Source: Mycobacterium sp. 141 (GTDB taxonomy: Bacteria; Actinomycetota; Actinomycetes; Mycobacteriales; Mycobacteriaceae). Taken from it: a stretch of DNA of 64,000 bases. Every line of letters starts with the position of its first letter. Within the stretch, counting starts at the first letter, position 1. The notes under the pieces are model-generated. The model was not told the origin of the DNA and did not search any database. It worked only from the letters and a program-made list of their open reading frames with translations. Below, one piece after another: positions 1-9,358 of this stretch. The stretch spans positions 62,001 through 126,000 of the forward strand of contig NZ_KB908260.1 of NCBI RefSeq assembly GCF_000382405.1. The letters run 5' to 3'. Made by a program: the position numbers and the translations under genes.

Positions 1-471
1 GTCTCGCAGGCCTGCATCCCACACATGAAAGGCCGGGAGAACCCGCACATCCTGACCCTGTCGCCACCCATCCGGCTGGAACCGAAATGGCTCAAGCCCA
101 CCGCCTACATGATGGCGAAGTTCGGGATGACGTTGTGCGCGTTGGGTATCGCCGAAGAAATGCGCGAAGCCGGCATCGCCTCGAACACACTGTGGCCGCG
201 CACCCTGGTGGCCACCGCCGCGGTACGGAACCTGCTCGGCGGTGCCGAGGCGATGGCCCGGGCCCGCAAACCCTCCGTCTACGCCGATGCGGCCTACGCC
301 GTATTCGCCAGGGACGCTCGCGAATACACCGGTCAAAGCCTGCTGTGTGAGGACGTGCTACTCGACAGCGGCGTGACGGACCTCTCGGTCTACGACTGTG
401 TGCCGGGCTCGGATCTCGGCGTCGACCTGTGGGTCGACACGCCCAACCCGCCCGGATACGTGCAGCCGTAG
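1..471 (+). CDS. SDR-family oxidoreductase, C-terminal part (5' end outside window)
   Basis: The reading frame is open from base 1 and ends in TAG at 469-471, so the gene begins upstream of the window. It keeps the SDR active-site pattern Y-x-x-x-K in AYMMAKFGM, followed by the conserved N-T-L-W-P segment seen in the HSDL2-like branch of short-chain dehydrogenases. The nucleotide-binding Rossmann part lies outside. By family it should be an NAD(P)(H)-dependent oxidoreductase of unknown substrate. Its place before a convergent methyltransferase/SRAP pair and aroA matches the position of Rv3224 in M. tuberculosis (synteny from memory). Confidence 0.85.
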   Translation, partial: VSQACIPHMKGRENPHILTLSPPIRLEPKWLKPTAYMMAKFGMTLCALGIAEEMREAGIASNTLWPRTLVATAAVRNLLGGAEAMARARKPSVYADAAYAVFARDAREYTGQSLLCEDVLLDSGVTDLSVYDCVPGSDLGVDLWVDTPNPPGYVQP

Positions 472-518
472 GCATGCCGCGTCTCGATGCCCCGCGTCGA
501 GCGTCGGACCGATCGGCC

Positions 519-2012
519 TCAGTCGGCCTGGTAGAGAATCCCGCGCCCGATCGCGGCACGCACCTCCGGCAATGCGGCTTCGGCCAGTGCATGCGCGTCG
601 ACACCGTGATGCGCCGCGAGCAGTTCGATGAGGGCGCCGAGCGGCACCTCACCACGGCAGCCGGCGAGCAGCGCCCGCAACACCTGGTCAACACCGATGA
701 CCGCGCCGGGACCACCCGGACGGCGCACTGCGGCCCCGACCAATTGCCAGCCGTCGGGACCGGGTAGGGACTGCTCCTCCAGAAAGACCGGCGCCGTCGA
801 GAGCCTGGCGGCGAGCAGTTCGCCATCGCTGGTGTCGCGCAGATAGGCCCGGCGGGCGAAGAACGCCTCCACCTCGGAACCCGTCACCACCTCGTCGGCG
901 CCGGTGATCTCCTCCAGAGTGTGCTCCGCAAGCTCGCCGTCGCGGGGCACCCGCAGCGAGATCACACCCATCCCGATTCCTGTGATTCCCTGTGCGGCAA
1001 ACCAATCCAGCCATTGAGCGCCCTGTCGCGCCGTCTGCTCCGGGGTCTCCCCGGCATCGGCCAGCCACAGCGACACATAGCTCACCGGGTCGGCCAGCTC
1101 ACGCTGCACCACCCAGGCGTGCAGCCCGGTCCCGGCCAGCCAGCCGCGTACCCGTTCCCGCCAATCGTCGTCCCGAACAATCCAGTTGGCCATGATGTGC
1201 GCAGTTCCGCCCGGCGCCAGGTAATCGGGAACCTGCTCGATGATGCTCTGGCACAGCGCATCTCCCGCCACCCCTGAGTCGCGGTAGATATAGTCCTGGG
1301 CGCCGGATCCCACCACGAAGGGCGGATTGGAGACGATCAGGTCAAACCGCTCCCCCGCGACCGGCTCGAAAAGGCTGCCGCTGCGCAGATCCCACGACAT
1401 GCCGTTGAGCCGCGCGGTCACCGCCGCAAGCTGCAGCGCCCGGTCGTTGGTGTCGGTCGCCACGATCTCGGCGCAGTGCGCGTCGAGGTGCAAGGACTGG
1501 ATCCCGCAACCGGTGCCGAGATCCAGTGCCCGGCCCACCGGCGTACGAATGACGTTGCGGGCCAGTGATATCGACGCTCCGCCGATACCGAGGACGTGGT
1601 CGTGACGCACCGGTCCGCTGCGCAACGCGGCATCCTGGTCGGAGACGACATAGAACTCGCGCATTCCGTCACTGTGTGGGCGGATGTCGAGCGCGGCGCG
1701 GGCCGTCGCATTCGACACCTGCACCACACCGTTGGCGGCCAGCACAGCCAACGGTGTCGATGGCAGCGCCGCCTGCACCTGCTCGCGCGGTTCGTCGGAG
1801 CCGAGGAGGAACAACCGCACCAGCACGGCCAGTCGTTGCCGGTCGGCGGGTGCCGCGTGGGTTGCCCGCAGCGCCGGCCACCACACGCCGCGGCTCAGGG
1901 CCGCGTCGGCCTGCTCACCCAGTAGTTCGGCCACCCCGTCGACTGTGTAGCCGGCGGCCTTCAGGTCGGCACCGATCGCGTCGACCACGCCGGGATCGAT
2001 CGCCCCGGTCAA
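519..2012 (-). CDS. class I SAM-dependent methyltransferase with NPPF motif
   Basis: A 497-residue protein. The SAM-binding motif LDLGTGCG is at about residues 163-170 and the catalytic NPPF motif at 229-232. NPPF/NPPY is typical of N-methyltransferases acting on glutamine amides or on DNA/RNA bases, so the substrate could be protein or nucleic acid. About 140 N-terminal and 250 C-terminal residues flank the core, as in actinobacterial proteins with DUF7059/DUF7782-type extensions. The start is TTG at 2012, and the TTGA overlap with the SRAP stop codon indicates translational coupling. The SRAP partner hints at a nucleic-acid role, but that is only inference. Confidence 0.8.
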   Translation of the reverse strand: MTGAIDPGVVDAIGADLKAAGYTVDGVAELLGEQADAALSRGVWWPALRATHAAPADRQRLAVLVRLFLLGSDEPREQVQAALPSTPLAVLAANGVVQVSNATARAALDIRPHSDGMREFYVVSDQDAALRSGPVRHDHVLGIGGASISLARNVIRTPVGRALDLGTGCGIQSLHLDAHCAEIVATDTNDRALQLAAVTARLNGMSWDLRSGSLFEPVAGERFDLIVSNPPFVVGSGAQDYIYRDSGVAGDALCQSIIEQVPDYLAPGGTAHIMANWIVRDDDWRERVRGWLAGTGLHAWVVQRELADPVSYVSLWLADAGETPEQTARQGAQWLDWFAAQGITGIGMGVISLRVPRDGELAEHTLEEITGADEVVTGSEVEAFFARRAYLRDTSDGELLAARLSTAPVFLEEQSLPGPDGWQLVGAAVRRPGGPGAVIGVDQVLRALLAGCRGEVPLGALIELLAAHHGVDAHALAEAALPEVRAAIGRGILYQAD

Positions 2013-2803
2013 AACAGCCCCGGCTCTTGCGCTTCGGGCTTGGCCGGTTCAATCAGCTCCGGGCCGTTGTTACGCACACTGTTGACCAGCCGGGAGACCT
2101 CACGGATGGCGATACGGTCCAGGTCGCCGTGGCCCCGTAACAGCCCCTCGTCGATCGGCGCATCCGGATCCAACCAGTGGTCCCAATCGGGTTTGCTGAT
2201 GGTCAGCGGCATGCGGTCGTGGATCTGCGCCAGCGGCCCGGCGGCGTCGGTGGTGATGATGGTGCAGCTCAGCAGCGGGGGCGCATCCTTCGGTGCACCG
2301 TGGGGGCGCCACGTCGACCACAGCCCGGCCATGAACAGCAATTCCCCGTCGGCCCCGTACATGTAGAACGGGGTCTTGCTCGCCTTCTTTCCGTCGGCAA
2401 CGGGATTGGGTCGCCACTCGTACCAGCCGTCCATCGGGATGAGGCAGCGCTTGTTCTTGGCCGAGTTGCGGAAGGCCGGTGAGCTGGTCACCTTGTCGGC
2501 GCGAGCGTTGATCAGCAGCGGCCCCTTGTTGTCCGGGCCACCGTCCTCGGCTGTCTTCACCCACGGCGGGATCAGCCCCCAACGCATCGAGCGCACCCGC
2601 CGGGTCGACTCGTCGTCAGATTCGGTGTGCCGCTTGACCACGCTGCTGATGATCGTCGTCGGCGCCACGTTGTAGTTGGCGCCGGGCAGGTCCCTCTCCG
2701 CGGAGGCCGTCGCGCTCGCCGTGCTCACCGTGGTTTCATCGAGGGCATCGATTTTCTGGGCCAGCAGTGCCGGATCGATGGTCACCGTGAAACGTCCACA
2801 CAT
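2009..2803 (-). CDS. SRAP/HMCES-family abasic-site shield protein
   Basis: A 264-residue SRAP (YedK/HMCES) protein that, by family knowledge, forms a covalent thiazolidine link through Cys2 with abasic sites in single-stranded DNA. The start is fixed at the ATG giving MCGRF, because Cys2 must become the N-terminus after Met removal. In-frame Met codons further upstream were rejected for this reason. Active-site candidates seen are C2, N-x-N in NYNVAPT (about 43-45), E129 in GWYEW and H195 in IHDRMP. It is divergent from aroA with 98 bp between the start codons and overlaps the downstream methyltransferase by 4 bp. It corresponds to Rv3226c by synteny. Confidence 0.93.
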   Translation of the reverse strand: MCGRFTVTIDPALLAQKIDALDETTVSTASATASAERDLPGANYNVAPTTIISSVVKRHTESDDESTRRVRSMRWGLIPPWVKTAEDGGPDNKGPLLINARADKVTSSPAFRNSAKNKRCLIPMDGWYEWRPNPVADGKKASKTPFYMYGADGELLFMAGLWSTWRPHGAPKDAPPLLSCTIITTDAAGPLAQIHDRMPLTISKPDWDHWLDPDAPIDEGLLRGHGDLDRIAIREVSRLVNSVRNNGPELIEPAKPEAQEPGLF

Positions 2804-2901
2804 GGAGCCCATGGTTGCAGAACCTGCGGACAAGGCAGGATGTAGCTGTGCGAACACGCGGACGCGAGGAGCAAAAGGCGCAACGGCGCGACGAGCAGAA
2901 G

Positions 2902-4191
2902 ATGCACTGGCCTGCTCCCTCGGCGACGAGCCCGGTCGACGCCACGGTGACGGTTCCCGGCTCGAAGTCGCTGACCAACCGGGCCCTGGTGCTGGCCGCC
3001 CTGGCCACCGCGCAGGGGCCGTCGACCGTCAGAGGCGCGTTGCGCAGCCGCGACACCGATCTGATGATCGACGCGGTCCGCTCGCTCGGCGTCACCGTAG
3101 ACGACAGCGCGGGTGACGGCACCGAGCTGAGCATCAGCGGACGTATCTGCCCGGCGGACGACGCCCGCGTTGACTGCGGGCTCGCGGGCACGGTGCTGCG
3201 GTTCGTCCCGCCGGTGGCCGCGCTGAGCACGGCGACCGTGACCTTCGACGGCGACGAACAGGCCCGCGCCCGGCCGATCGCCCCGCTGCTGGACGGGATG
3301 CGTGCGCTCGGTGTGGACATCGACGGCGACGGTCTGCCGTTCGCGGTCCGCGGTCGCGGCGCGGTGGCCGGGGGCACGGTCCGTATCGATGCCTCCGGGT
3401 CCTCGCAGTTCGTCTCCGGGCTGCTGCTGTCGGCTGCGGCGTTCACCGACGGCGTCACCATCGTGCACACGGGCACCTCGGTGCCGTCGGCCCCACACGT
3501 GGCCATGACGGTGACGATGCTGCGCGAAGCCGGCGTCAGGGTTGACGACAGCGTGGCCAACCAGTGGCGCGTCGAGCCCGGCCCGGTGGCGCCGCACGCC
3601 TGGAACATCGAGCCCGATCTGTCCAACGCCACACCGTTCCTGGCAGCCGCGCTGGTGACGGGCGGAACGGTGCGGATCGCCGGCTGGCCGCAAGCAAGCA
3701 TCCAACCCGCCGACACCATCCTGGCACTGTTGGCGAAGGTCGATGCGACTGTGCGCCAAGCCGATTCAGGCTTGGAAGTCACCGGCTCGGCGGGTTACGC
3801 GGGTTTCGAAGCCGATCTGCACGATGTCGGGGAACTGGCGCCCACGGTGGCGGCGCTCGCCGCCTTGGCCACGCCCGGATCGGTTTCCAGGCTGGGCGGC
3901 ATCGCCCACCTGCGGGGGCATGAGACCGACCGGCTCGCGGCGCTGAGTACCGAGATCAACGGCCTGGGCGGTGACTGCGCCGAGACCGAGGACGGCCTGC
4001 TCATCACGGCCCGACCGCTGCACGGCGGGGTGTGGCGGTCCTACGCCGATCACCGGATGGCCACCGCCGGCGCGATCATCGGATTGACGGTGCCCGGCGT
4101 CGAGGTGGAGAACATCGAGACGACGGCCAAGACCCTGCCGGACTTTCCAGGGATGTGGGCCGCCATGCTGGCGGGCGCACGGGGGGAATAG
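2902..4191 (+). CDS. aroA: 3-phosphoshikimate 1-carboxyvinyltransferase (EPSP synthase)
   Basis: Sixth step of the shikimate pathway: joins shikimate-3-phosphate and phosphoenolpyruvate to give EPSP. About 429 residues from the ATG at 2902 (MHWPAP). The frame continues upstream, but that extension is Arg-rich and unlike the family N-terminus. The substrate loop [10 protein letters not shown] is at about residues 19-28, followed by LAGTVLRF and, near the C-terminus, the conserved YADHRMA. The stop at 4191 is five bases before the TTG start of rsgA, so the two are probably co-transcribed, as Rv3227-Rv3228 are. Confidence 0.96.
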   Translation: MHWPAPSATSPVDATVTVPGSKSLTNRALVLAALATAQGPSTVRGALRSRDTDLMIDAVRSLGVTVDDSAGDGTELSISGRICPADDARVDCGLAGTVLRFVPPVAALSTATVTFDGDEQARARPIAPLLDGMRALGVDIDGDGLPFAVRGRGAVAGGTVRIDASGSSQFVSGLLLSAAAFTDGVTIVHTGTSVPSAPHVAMTVTMLREAGVRVDDSVANQWRVEPGPVAPHAWNIEPDLSNATPFLAAALVTGGTVRIAGWPQASIQPADTILALLAKVDATVRQADSGLEVTGSAGYAGFEADLHDVGELAPTVAALAALATPGSVSRLGGIAHLRGHETDRLAALSTEINGLGGDCAETEDGLLITARPLHGGVWRSYADHRMATAGAIIGLTVPGVEVENIETTAKTLPDFPGMWAAMLAGARGE

Positions 4192-4196
4192 GCGAT

Positions 4197-5192
4197 TTGA
4201 GCCCGCGGGGCGGCAATTTTCGGGACTACGACGAATCCGACGTTCGGATCAGGCCGGGTCGGGGCACGCGTCCGCGCACCAAGACCAGGCCCGAACACGC
4301 CGACGCTCGCTCCGCAATGGTCGTCACGGTGGACCGCGGCCGGTGGGGCTGCGCGCTGAACCGGGATCCCGATCACGTGGTCACCGCCATGCGGGCACGC
4401 GAACTTGGCCGCACCCCGATCGTGGTCGGCGACGACGTGGATGTCGTCGGCGATTTGTCCGGCCGCCCCGACACCCTGGCCCGCATCGTGCGGCGCGGTG
4501 AGCGACGAACGGTGTTGCGCCGCACCGCCGATGACACGGATCCCACCGAGCGGGTGGTGGTCGCCAACGCCGACCAGCTGCTCATCGTGGTGGCACTGGC
4601 CGACCCGCCGCCGCGCACTGGATTCGTCGAGCGGGCGCTGATCGCCGCCTATGCCGGCGGGCTCAAACCGATTCTGTGCCTGACGAAGTCGGACCTGGCG
4701 CCACCGGAACAGTTCGCCGCCCAATTCGCTGGTCTGGATCTGACGATCGTCAACGCCGGGCGCGATGATCCGCTCGACGCGGTTGCGCCACTGTTGGGCG
4801 GTGAGGTGACGGTCTTCCTGGGCCATTCCGGCGTGGGCAAGTCCACGCTCGTCAATCGCCTTGTGCCCGAAGCCGATCGCGCGACCGGCGAGGTGTCGGG
4901 CGTCGGCAAGGGCAAGCACACGTCAACTCAGTCCGTTGCGCTGCCGCTCGACGGCGTGGGCTGGGTGATCGACACTCCGGGGATCCGCTCGTTCGGGTTG
5001 GCCCACATCGAGCCCGACGACGTACTGTTGGCGTTCTCCGATCTGGCCGAGGCCATCGCCGACTGCCCACGGGGTTGCGGGCACATGGGTCCGCCCGCGG
5101 ACCCGGAGTGCGCGCTCGATCAACTGTCGGGTCCGGCAGCGGATCGTGTCGCCGCGGCGCGGCGCCTGTTGGCCGTGCTGAAGGAAACCTGA
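4197..5192 (+). CDS. rsgA: ribosome small-subunit GTPase RsgA
   Basis: A 331-residue circularly permuted GTPase that helps late 30S maturation. The permuted order is visible: G4-like TKSD comes first, then the P-loop GHSGVGKS, then DTPG. A C-terminal zinc finger follows, with C-x3-C-x-H and a later Cys in the segment starting CPRGCGH. I chose the TTG at 4197 because a G-rich ribosome-binding stretch (4181-4187) precedes it and the upstream frame overlaps aroA with shadow-like sequence. It sits in tandem behind aroA. It ends before a hairpin shared with the convergent desaturase gene. Confidence 0.93.
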   Translation: MSPRGGNFRDYDESDVRIRPGRGTRPRTKTRPEHADARSAMVVTVDRGRWGCALNRDPDHVVTAMRARELGRTPIVVGDDVDVVGDLSGRPDTLARIVRRGERRTVLRRTADDTDPTERVVVANADQLLIVVALADPPPRTGFVERALIAAYAGGLKPILCLTKSDLAPPEQFAAQFAGLDLTIVNAGRDDPLDAVAPLLGGEVTVFLGHSGVGKSTLVNRLVPEADRATGEVSGVGKGKHTSTQSVALPLDGVGWVIDTPGIRSFGLAHIEPDDVLLAFSDLAEAIADCPRGCGHMGPPADPECALDQLSGPAADRVAAARRLLAVLKET

Positions 5193-5234
5193 GCTCAGTC
5201 TTCACCTTCCGTACCGAACACCCCGAAACGAACA

Positions 5235-5281
5235 ACTGCGGTGAGATCAGCAGTCCGGATGGACCGCGATCTCACCGCAGT
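5235..5281. terminator. intergenic hairpin between rsgA and the desaturase gene
   Basis: Perfect 14-bp inverted arms, ACTGCGGTGAGATC at 5235-5248 and its complement at 5268-5281, enclose a 19-base loop that itself contains GTCC/GGAC. It lies between the convergent stops of rsgA (5192) and the desaturase (5295). There is no T-run on either side, so it would be a U-less terminator, a type proposed for mycobacteria. Confidence 0.6.
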
Positions 5282-5294
5282 GTCGACGCGTCAG

Positions 5295-6578
5295 CTACGA
5301 GGCGTGCCCGACGGCCTGCTTGGTCGCCCGGCGCTCACGGCGCCACTCGCGCACCGTCTCGAACGCGGTCTTGAGGCCGCGCCGGCGCCCGGTGACGGGA
5401 TCGGTGCCGATGAATCCACCTTCCACGGCATCCAACTCGGCGAACATCCGCTCGCTGTGCGTCTCCGGAGCGTCGTCGGCGGTGTCCCGCAGGAACTTGT
5501 TCGGCAAAGACAGCTTGGCGATCGTGCGCCACGACTTGCCGTACTGCACCAGGAACGACCCTGTGGTGTAGGGCAGGTCGTACTTGTCGCACAGCGCCTG
5601 CACCCGAATCGAGATCTCGTAGAGCCGGTTGCTCGGCAGATCGGGATACAGGTGGTGCTCGATCTGGTGGCACAGATTGCCGCTCATGAACCGCAGCGCC
5701 GGGCCGTTTTCGAAGTTGGCGCTGCCCAGCATCTGCCGCAGGTACCAGTGGCCGCGGCTCTCCCCGACCATGTCGGTCTTGGTGAACTTCTCTGCGCCAT
5801 CGGGGAAATGACCGCAGAAGATCACGGCGTTGGCCCACACGTTGCGGATGACATTGGCCACCGCGTTGGCTTTCAGGGTGGACTTGAACGTCGCACCGGG
5901 TGACAGTGACGTCAGCGCCGGCCAGACGACGTAGTCCTTGGCCAACTGATGGCTGGCCTTGATACCGAATTCCTTGACTCTGACCAATGTGGCGTTGCGG
6001 TCGTCGCGACCCTTGAAGATCTTGCCGAGCTCCAGGTGCTGCAACCCCACACCCCATTCGAACAACACGCACAGCATGGTGTTGTAGAACAGGTTGAGCA
6101 GGTTGAACGGCTTCCACCGCTGATCGCGGGTGACCCGGATCAGGCCGTAGCCGATATCGTCGTCCATGCCGAGGATGTTGGTGTACTTGTGGTGCATGAA
6201 GTTGTGGGTGAACCGCCAGTGCTTGGACGCCCCGCTCATGTCCCACTCCCACGTCGAGGAGTGAATTTCGGGATCGTTCATCCAGTCCCACTGGCCGTGC
6301 ATGACGTTGTGGCCGATCTCCATGTTCTCGATGATCTTGGCCACGCCCAGGGTCGCCGTACCCGCCCACCAGGCCGAGCGTCGCGTGCTGGCCGCCAGCA
6401 TCAGCCGGCCCGCCACCTCGAGGGCGCGCTGAGCAGCGATGGTGCGGCGGATATAGCGCGCGTCGCGCTCCCCGCGGGAGTCTTCGATGTCCTGACGGAT
6501 CGCATCGAGCTCGATGCCCAGGTTCTCGATATCGGCCTCGGTGAGATGCGCGTACGCGGGAACGTCTGTGATAGCCAT
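5295..6578 (-). CDS. desA3: membrane fatty-acyl-CoA desaturase (DesA3-like)
   Basis: A 427-residue membrane di-iron desaturase. The three histidine boxes are clear: H90-x3-H94, H125-x3-H129-H130 and QIE-H308-H309. By synteny and family it matches Rv3229c, a stearoyl-CoA delta-9 desaturase that makes oleoyl-CoA using electrons from its neighbour reductase. The reductase gene lies just upstream on the same strand with its own promoter region. A tandem palindromic operator precedes the start, and the same element stands before the reductase. The two genes are thus probably controlled together by one repressor, which the window does not reveal. Confidence 0.93.
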   Translation of the reverse strand: MAITDVPAYAHLTEADIENLGIELDAIRQDIEDSRGERDARYIRRTIAAQRALEVAGRLMLAASTRRSAWWAGTATLGVAKIIENMEIGHNVMHGQWDWMNDPEIHSSTWEWDMSGASKHWRFTHNFMHHKYTNILGMDDDIGYGLIRVTRDQRWKPFNLLNLFYNTMLCVLFEWGVGLQHLELGKIFKGRDDRNATLVRVKEFGIKASHQLAKDYVVWPALTSLSPGATFKSTLKANAVANVIRNVWANAVIFCGHFPDGAEKFTKTDMVGESRGHWYLRQMLGSANFENGPALRFMSGNLCHQIEHHLYPDLPSNRLYEISIRVQALCDKYDLPYTTGSFLVQYGKSWRTIAKLSLPNKFLRDTADDAPETHSERMFAELDAVEGGFIGTDPVTGRRRGLKTAFETVREWRRERRATKQAVGHAS

Positions 6579-6601
6579 CGTCAGCCTCCTCTCTATGTAC
6601 C

Positions 6602-6628
6602 TACGCTAGCGTAACCTACGATAGCGTA
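6602..6628. promoter_or_regulatory. tandem TACG-N4-CGTA operator before desA3
   Basis: Two copies of TACG-N4-CGTA start at 6602 (TACGCTAGCGTA, a perfect 12-bp palindrome) and 6617 (TACGATAGCGTA, perfect outer arms extended to ACCTACG/CGTAGGT). Their starts are exactly 15 bp apart. The element lies 24 bp upstream of the desaturase start codon. The same arrangement and spacing recur before the reductase gene, which suggests cooperative binding of a TetR-type dimer pair (inference). Confidence 0.75.
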
Positions 6629-6647
6629 GGTTACCAGTCAGTAAAGT

Positions 6648-7796
6648 TTAAACGTCGAGTACACAATCGCCGGAAGCCGCCGAAACGCAGGTCTGAATCC
6701 GGTTCCCAGGCTCATATTCGACACCCGTACGCAGGTCGCGAACGTGTCCACCGACCAGACCCACGACGCAGGACTGGCAGATACCCATCCGACACCCGAA
6801 GGGCATCTGGATACCGACCTGTTCACCCGCGTCCATCAGCGGCGTCGCACCGTCGGCTTCGACGGTCTTGCCACTGCGCTCGAACGTCACGGTGCCACCG
6901 ACCCCGTGCACCGCGGCCCGCGACACCGCGAACCGTTCCAAGTGCAGATGCTCGGGGATATCCGCCGCCGCCCACACCTTCTCGGCGTCGTTGAGCATGC
7001 CCTCCGGTCCACACGCCCATGCCTGGCGGTCCTGCCAGTCCGGCACCACCTCGGCCAGCCGGGACAGGTCCAGGCGCCCCTCGGTGCGGGTGGTGCGCAG
7101 CTGTAATCGGTAGCCCGGATGAGCCTCGTGCAGCTCGGCCAGCTCGGCAGCGAACATCACGTCGGATTCGGTCGGCGCCGAATGCACATGGATGATGTCG
7201 GTGATCTGATCCCGACGCACCAGCGTGCGCAGCATCGACATGACCGGGGTGATACCGGAACCGGCCGTCAAGAACAGTACCGACGCCGGCGCCGGATCGG
7301 GCAGGACGAAGTTGCCCTGCGGCGCGGCCAGCCGCACCACGGTGCCTGGCGCCAGGCCGTTGACGAGGTGGCTGGACAAGAAGCCCTCGGGCATCGCCTT
7401 GACGGTGATGGCGATGGTGCGCTGATCGGCGATCGGATGCTTGTCCGGCACCGAGGTCAGCGAGTAGGAGCGCCAGCGCCAGCGGCCGTCCATCAGGACG
7501 CCGATGCCGATGTACTGCCCGGGCTCGTAGTCGAACGAGAATCCCCAGCCCGGCTTGACCACCAGCGTCGCGGAGTCGGCCGTCTCCTGCCGCACCTCGA
7601 CGACCCGTCCGCGCAGCTCGCGGGCCGACCACAGCGGGTTGGCGAGTTTCAGGTAGTCATCGGGCAGCAGCGGCGTGGTGATCCGGCCCGCGATGGTGCG
7701 CAATGCATGCCAGCCGGGACGCTCTTTGGCACCCGCGACAGTGGGGCGAACAGTGTCGGCCACATTGGCCGAGACTTTTATTGAGTTCTTGGCCAT
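6648..7796 (-). CDS. FAD/NAD(P)H oxidoreductase with C-terminal 2Fe-2S ferredoxin domain
   Basis: A 382-residue one-component electron-transfer protein. The order is an N-terminal linker, a ferredoxin-reductase FAD domain with R-x-Y-S-L-T-S (RSYSLTS), an NAD(P) domain with [11 protein letters not shown], and a plant-type 2Fe-2S domain with C-x4-C-x2-C in [10 protein letters not shown] plus a distant Cys in QTCVSAA. It matches Rv3230c, the electron donor of DesA3 (established for M. tuberculosis). It is transcribed from its own region, which carries the same tandem operator as desA3. Confidence 0.92.
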   Translation of the reverse strand: MAKNSIKVSANVADTVRPTVAGAKERPGWHALRTIAGRITTPLLPDDYLKLANPLWSARELRGRVVEVRQETADSATLVVKPGWGFSFDYEPGQYIGIGVLMDGRWRWRSYSLTSVPDKHPIADQRTIAITVKAMPEGFLSSHLVNGLAPGTVVRLAAPQGNFVLPDPAPASVLFLTAGSGITPVMSMLRTLVRRDQITDIIHVHSAPTESDVMFAAELAELHEAHPGYRLQLRTTRTEGRLDLSRLAEVVPDWQDRQAWACGPEGMLNDAEKVWAAADIPEHLHLERFAVSRAAVHGVGGTVTFERSGKTVEADGATPLMDAGEQVGIQMPFGCRMGICQSCVVGLVGGHVRDLRTGVEYEPGNRIQTCVSAASGDCVLDV

Positions 7797-7803
7797 GACA
7801 ACC

Positions 7804-7830
7804 TACGGTACCGTAACTTACGGTGTAGTA
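7804..7830. promoter_or_regulatory. tandem TACG-N4-CGTA operator before the DesA3 reductase gene
   Basis: A perfect palindrome TACGGTACCGTA at 7804-7815 is followed, with a 15-bp start-to-start distance, by the degenerate copy TACGGTGTAGTA at 7819-7830. It begins 8 bp from the ATG (start codon 7794-7796). The layout mirrors the desA3 operator at 6602-6628. Confidence 0.72.
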
Positions 7831-7920
7831 GCCAGTCCTGGCATCCGGTGAGCGGCACAAATCATGCTCCTGATTCTCCACCAGATCCGCCGCGTCGGCG
7901 CGGCGAAAACAGGGGTTTAT

Positions 7921-8418
7921 TCAGAGCAGTTCGAGCAGAAACGGCAGTTCCTGCGGCGCATACCAGGCCAGGTCATAATCCTGGGCATCCCCGACGGTGA
8001 GCTCGGCGTCCTCGTCACCGAGATCCGCATCATCGACCACCTCCACCGCCGCCAGCACGGCAGATTCGGCAGCGGCGTTGTCCACGTAGACAGCGATGAC
8101 ATCCTCGATGGCCGCCGGCCCCGCCAGTCGCACGACCGCGTCGTCGAGATCGGGCCGCGGACTGGCCGTCGCCACGTCGGCGACCACCACCGCGCGCCGG
8201 GGCGGCAGATCGGTATCACCCCCGCCGGCCAGCAGGCGCAGCGAGGCCAACGCGGCCTCTCGCAGCGCAACTTCGGCCAGTTCGTCGTCGTCACCCGCGG
8301 CGTAGGCCTCCCGCAGGGTCGGGGTGACCGCGAACGCGGTCCCGTTCATGACACGCAAGGACCGGTCGGCGACGAGCTGTTGCAGGCCGGCCAGGGTCGC
8401 CGGGATATAGACGCGCAC
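7921..8418 (-). CDS. DUF6912-like conserved protein (Rv3231c-type)
   Basis: A 165-residue soluble acidic protein starting at GTG with MRVYIPATLAGL. It has no catalytic motif I can recognise. The conserved N-terminus, with a strand followed by LQQLVADR, and the position between ppk2 and the desaturase reductase match Rv3231c. The start lies 30 bp downstream of the ppk2 stop, so it may be the second gene of a ppk2 transcript. Function unknown. Confidence 0.8.
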   Translation of the reverse strand: MRVYIPATLAGLQQLVADRSLRVMNGTAFAVTPTLREAYAAGDDDELAEVALREAALASLRLLAGGGDTDLPPRRAVVVADVATASPRPDLDDAVVRLAGPAAIEDVIAVYVDNAAAESAVLAAVEVVDDADLGDEDAELTVGDAQDYDLAWYAPQELPFLLELL

Positions 8419-8448
8419 TCCGCGAGATTAGCCCGTCCCGGCCCCGAG

Positions 8449-9306
8449 CTACTCGCAGTCCCCGATCAACGTCGCGACATGATCACCGACGTAGCGGGCC
8501 AGATCCCGCGACGGGCGCCGGTAGCCGCCGGTCAGCACGGGCCGATCGGGCAGTGTCACCTGCGGCCGCTCCACGTCGTGGTAATCGATGGTGGACAGCA
8601 GATGCGCCATCATATTGAGCCGGGCATGCTTCTTGACTTCGGATTCGACGACATACCAAGGACTTTGCGGCGTGTCGGTGTGAACCATCATCTGGTCCTT
8701 GGCCCGCGAGTAATCCTCCCAGCGGTACACCGATTCCAGATCCATCGGCGAGAGTTTCCACTGCCGCATCGGATCGTCTTTCCGCGACCGAAACCGACGC
8801 AACTGCTCGTCGTCGGACACCGAGAACCAGTACTTGCGCAACAGGATCCCGTCTTCGAGCAGCATCTGCTCGAAGATCGGTGTCTGGCGCAGGAACAAGT
8901 GATGTTCTTGCGGCGTGCAAAAACCCATGACCTGCTCGACACCGGCCCGGTTGTACCAGGACCGGTCGAACAGCACGATCTCGCCCTTGGCGGGCAGGTG
9001 CGCGACGTAGCGTTGGTAATACCATTGGCCGCGTTCGCGTTCTGTGGGCGCGGGCAGCGCCGCCACGCGCGCGATCCGCGGGCTGAGATACTCGGTGATC
9101 CGTTTGATGGTGCCACCTTTGCCCGCGGCGTCGCGGCCCTCGAACACCACCACGATGCGGGCGCCGGTATGCCGGACCCACTCCTGCATCCTCACGAACT
9201 CTGTTTGCAGCCGGAACAACTCGGCCTCATACACCTTGTTCGAGAGCTTCGTCTTGCCGTCGCGCTTCCGGCCGCCGGCCGACCCGCCGTTCGATGCTGC
9301 ATCCAT
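8449..9306 (-). CDS. ppk2: polyphosphate kinase 2
   Basis: A 285-residue PPK2-family enzyme that transfers phosphate between polyphosphate and nucleoside diphosphates. It shows the P-loop GRDAAGKGG, the lid segment RERGQWYYQRY and the Walker B region LFDRSWYNRAG, all diagnostic of one-domain PPK2. Start is the ATG at 9306 (MDAAS), preceded by a Gly/Lys-rich tail. It corresponds to Rv3232c, reported to make GTP from GDP and polyphosphate. The DUF6912 gene follows it. Confidence 0.94.
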   Translation of the reverse strand: MDAASNGGSAGGRKRDGKTKLSNKVYEAELFRLQTEFVRMQEWVRHTGARIVVVFEGRDAAGKGGTIKRITEYLSPRIARVAALPAPTERERGQWYYQRYVAHLPAKGEIVLFDRSWYNRAGVEQVMGFCTPQEHHLFLRQTPIFEQMLLEDGILLRKYWFSVSDDEQLRRFRSRKDDPMRQWKLSPMDLESVYRWEDYSRAKDQMMVHTDTPQSPWYVVESEVKKHARLNMMAHLLSTIDYHDVERPQVTLPDRPVLTGGYRRPSRDLARYVGDHVATLIGDCE

Positions 9307-9358
9307 TCATGAATTCTAGGAGTACACAATCGCTCCGCGGTGCGGGATGTCGGCGGCC

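Noticed and set aside
2815..2901. 29-residue N-terminal extension of AroA
   Set aside because: Arg/Gln-rich stretch not found in the family; ATG at 2902 gives the usual N-terminus.
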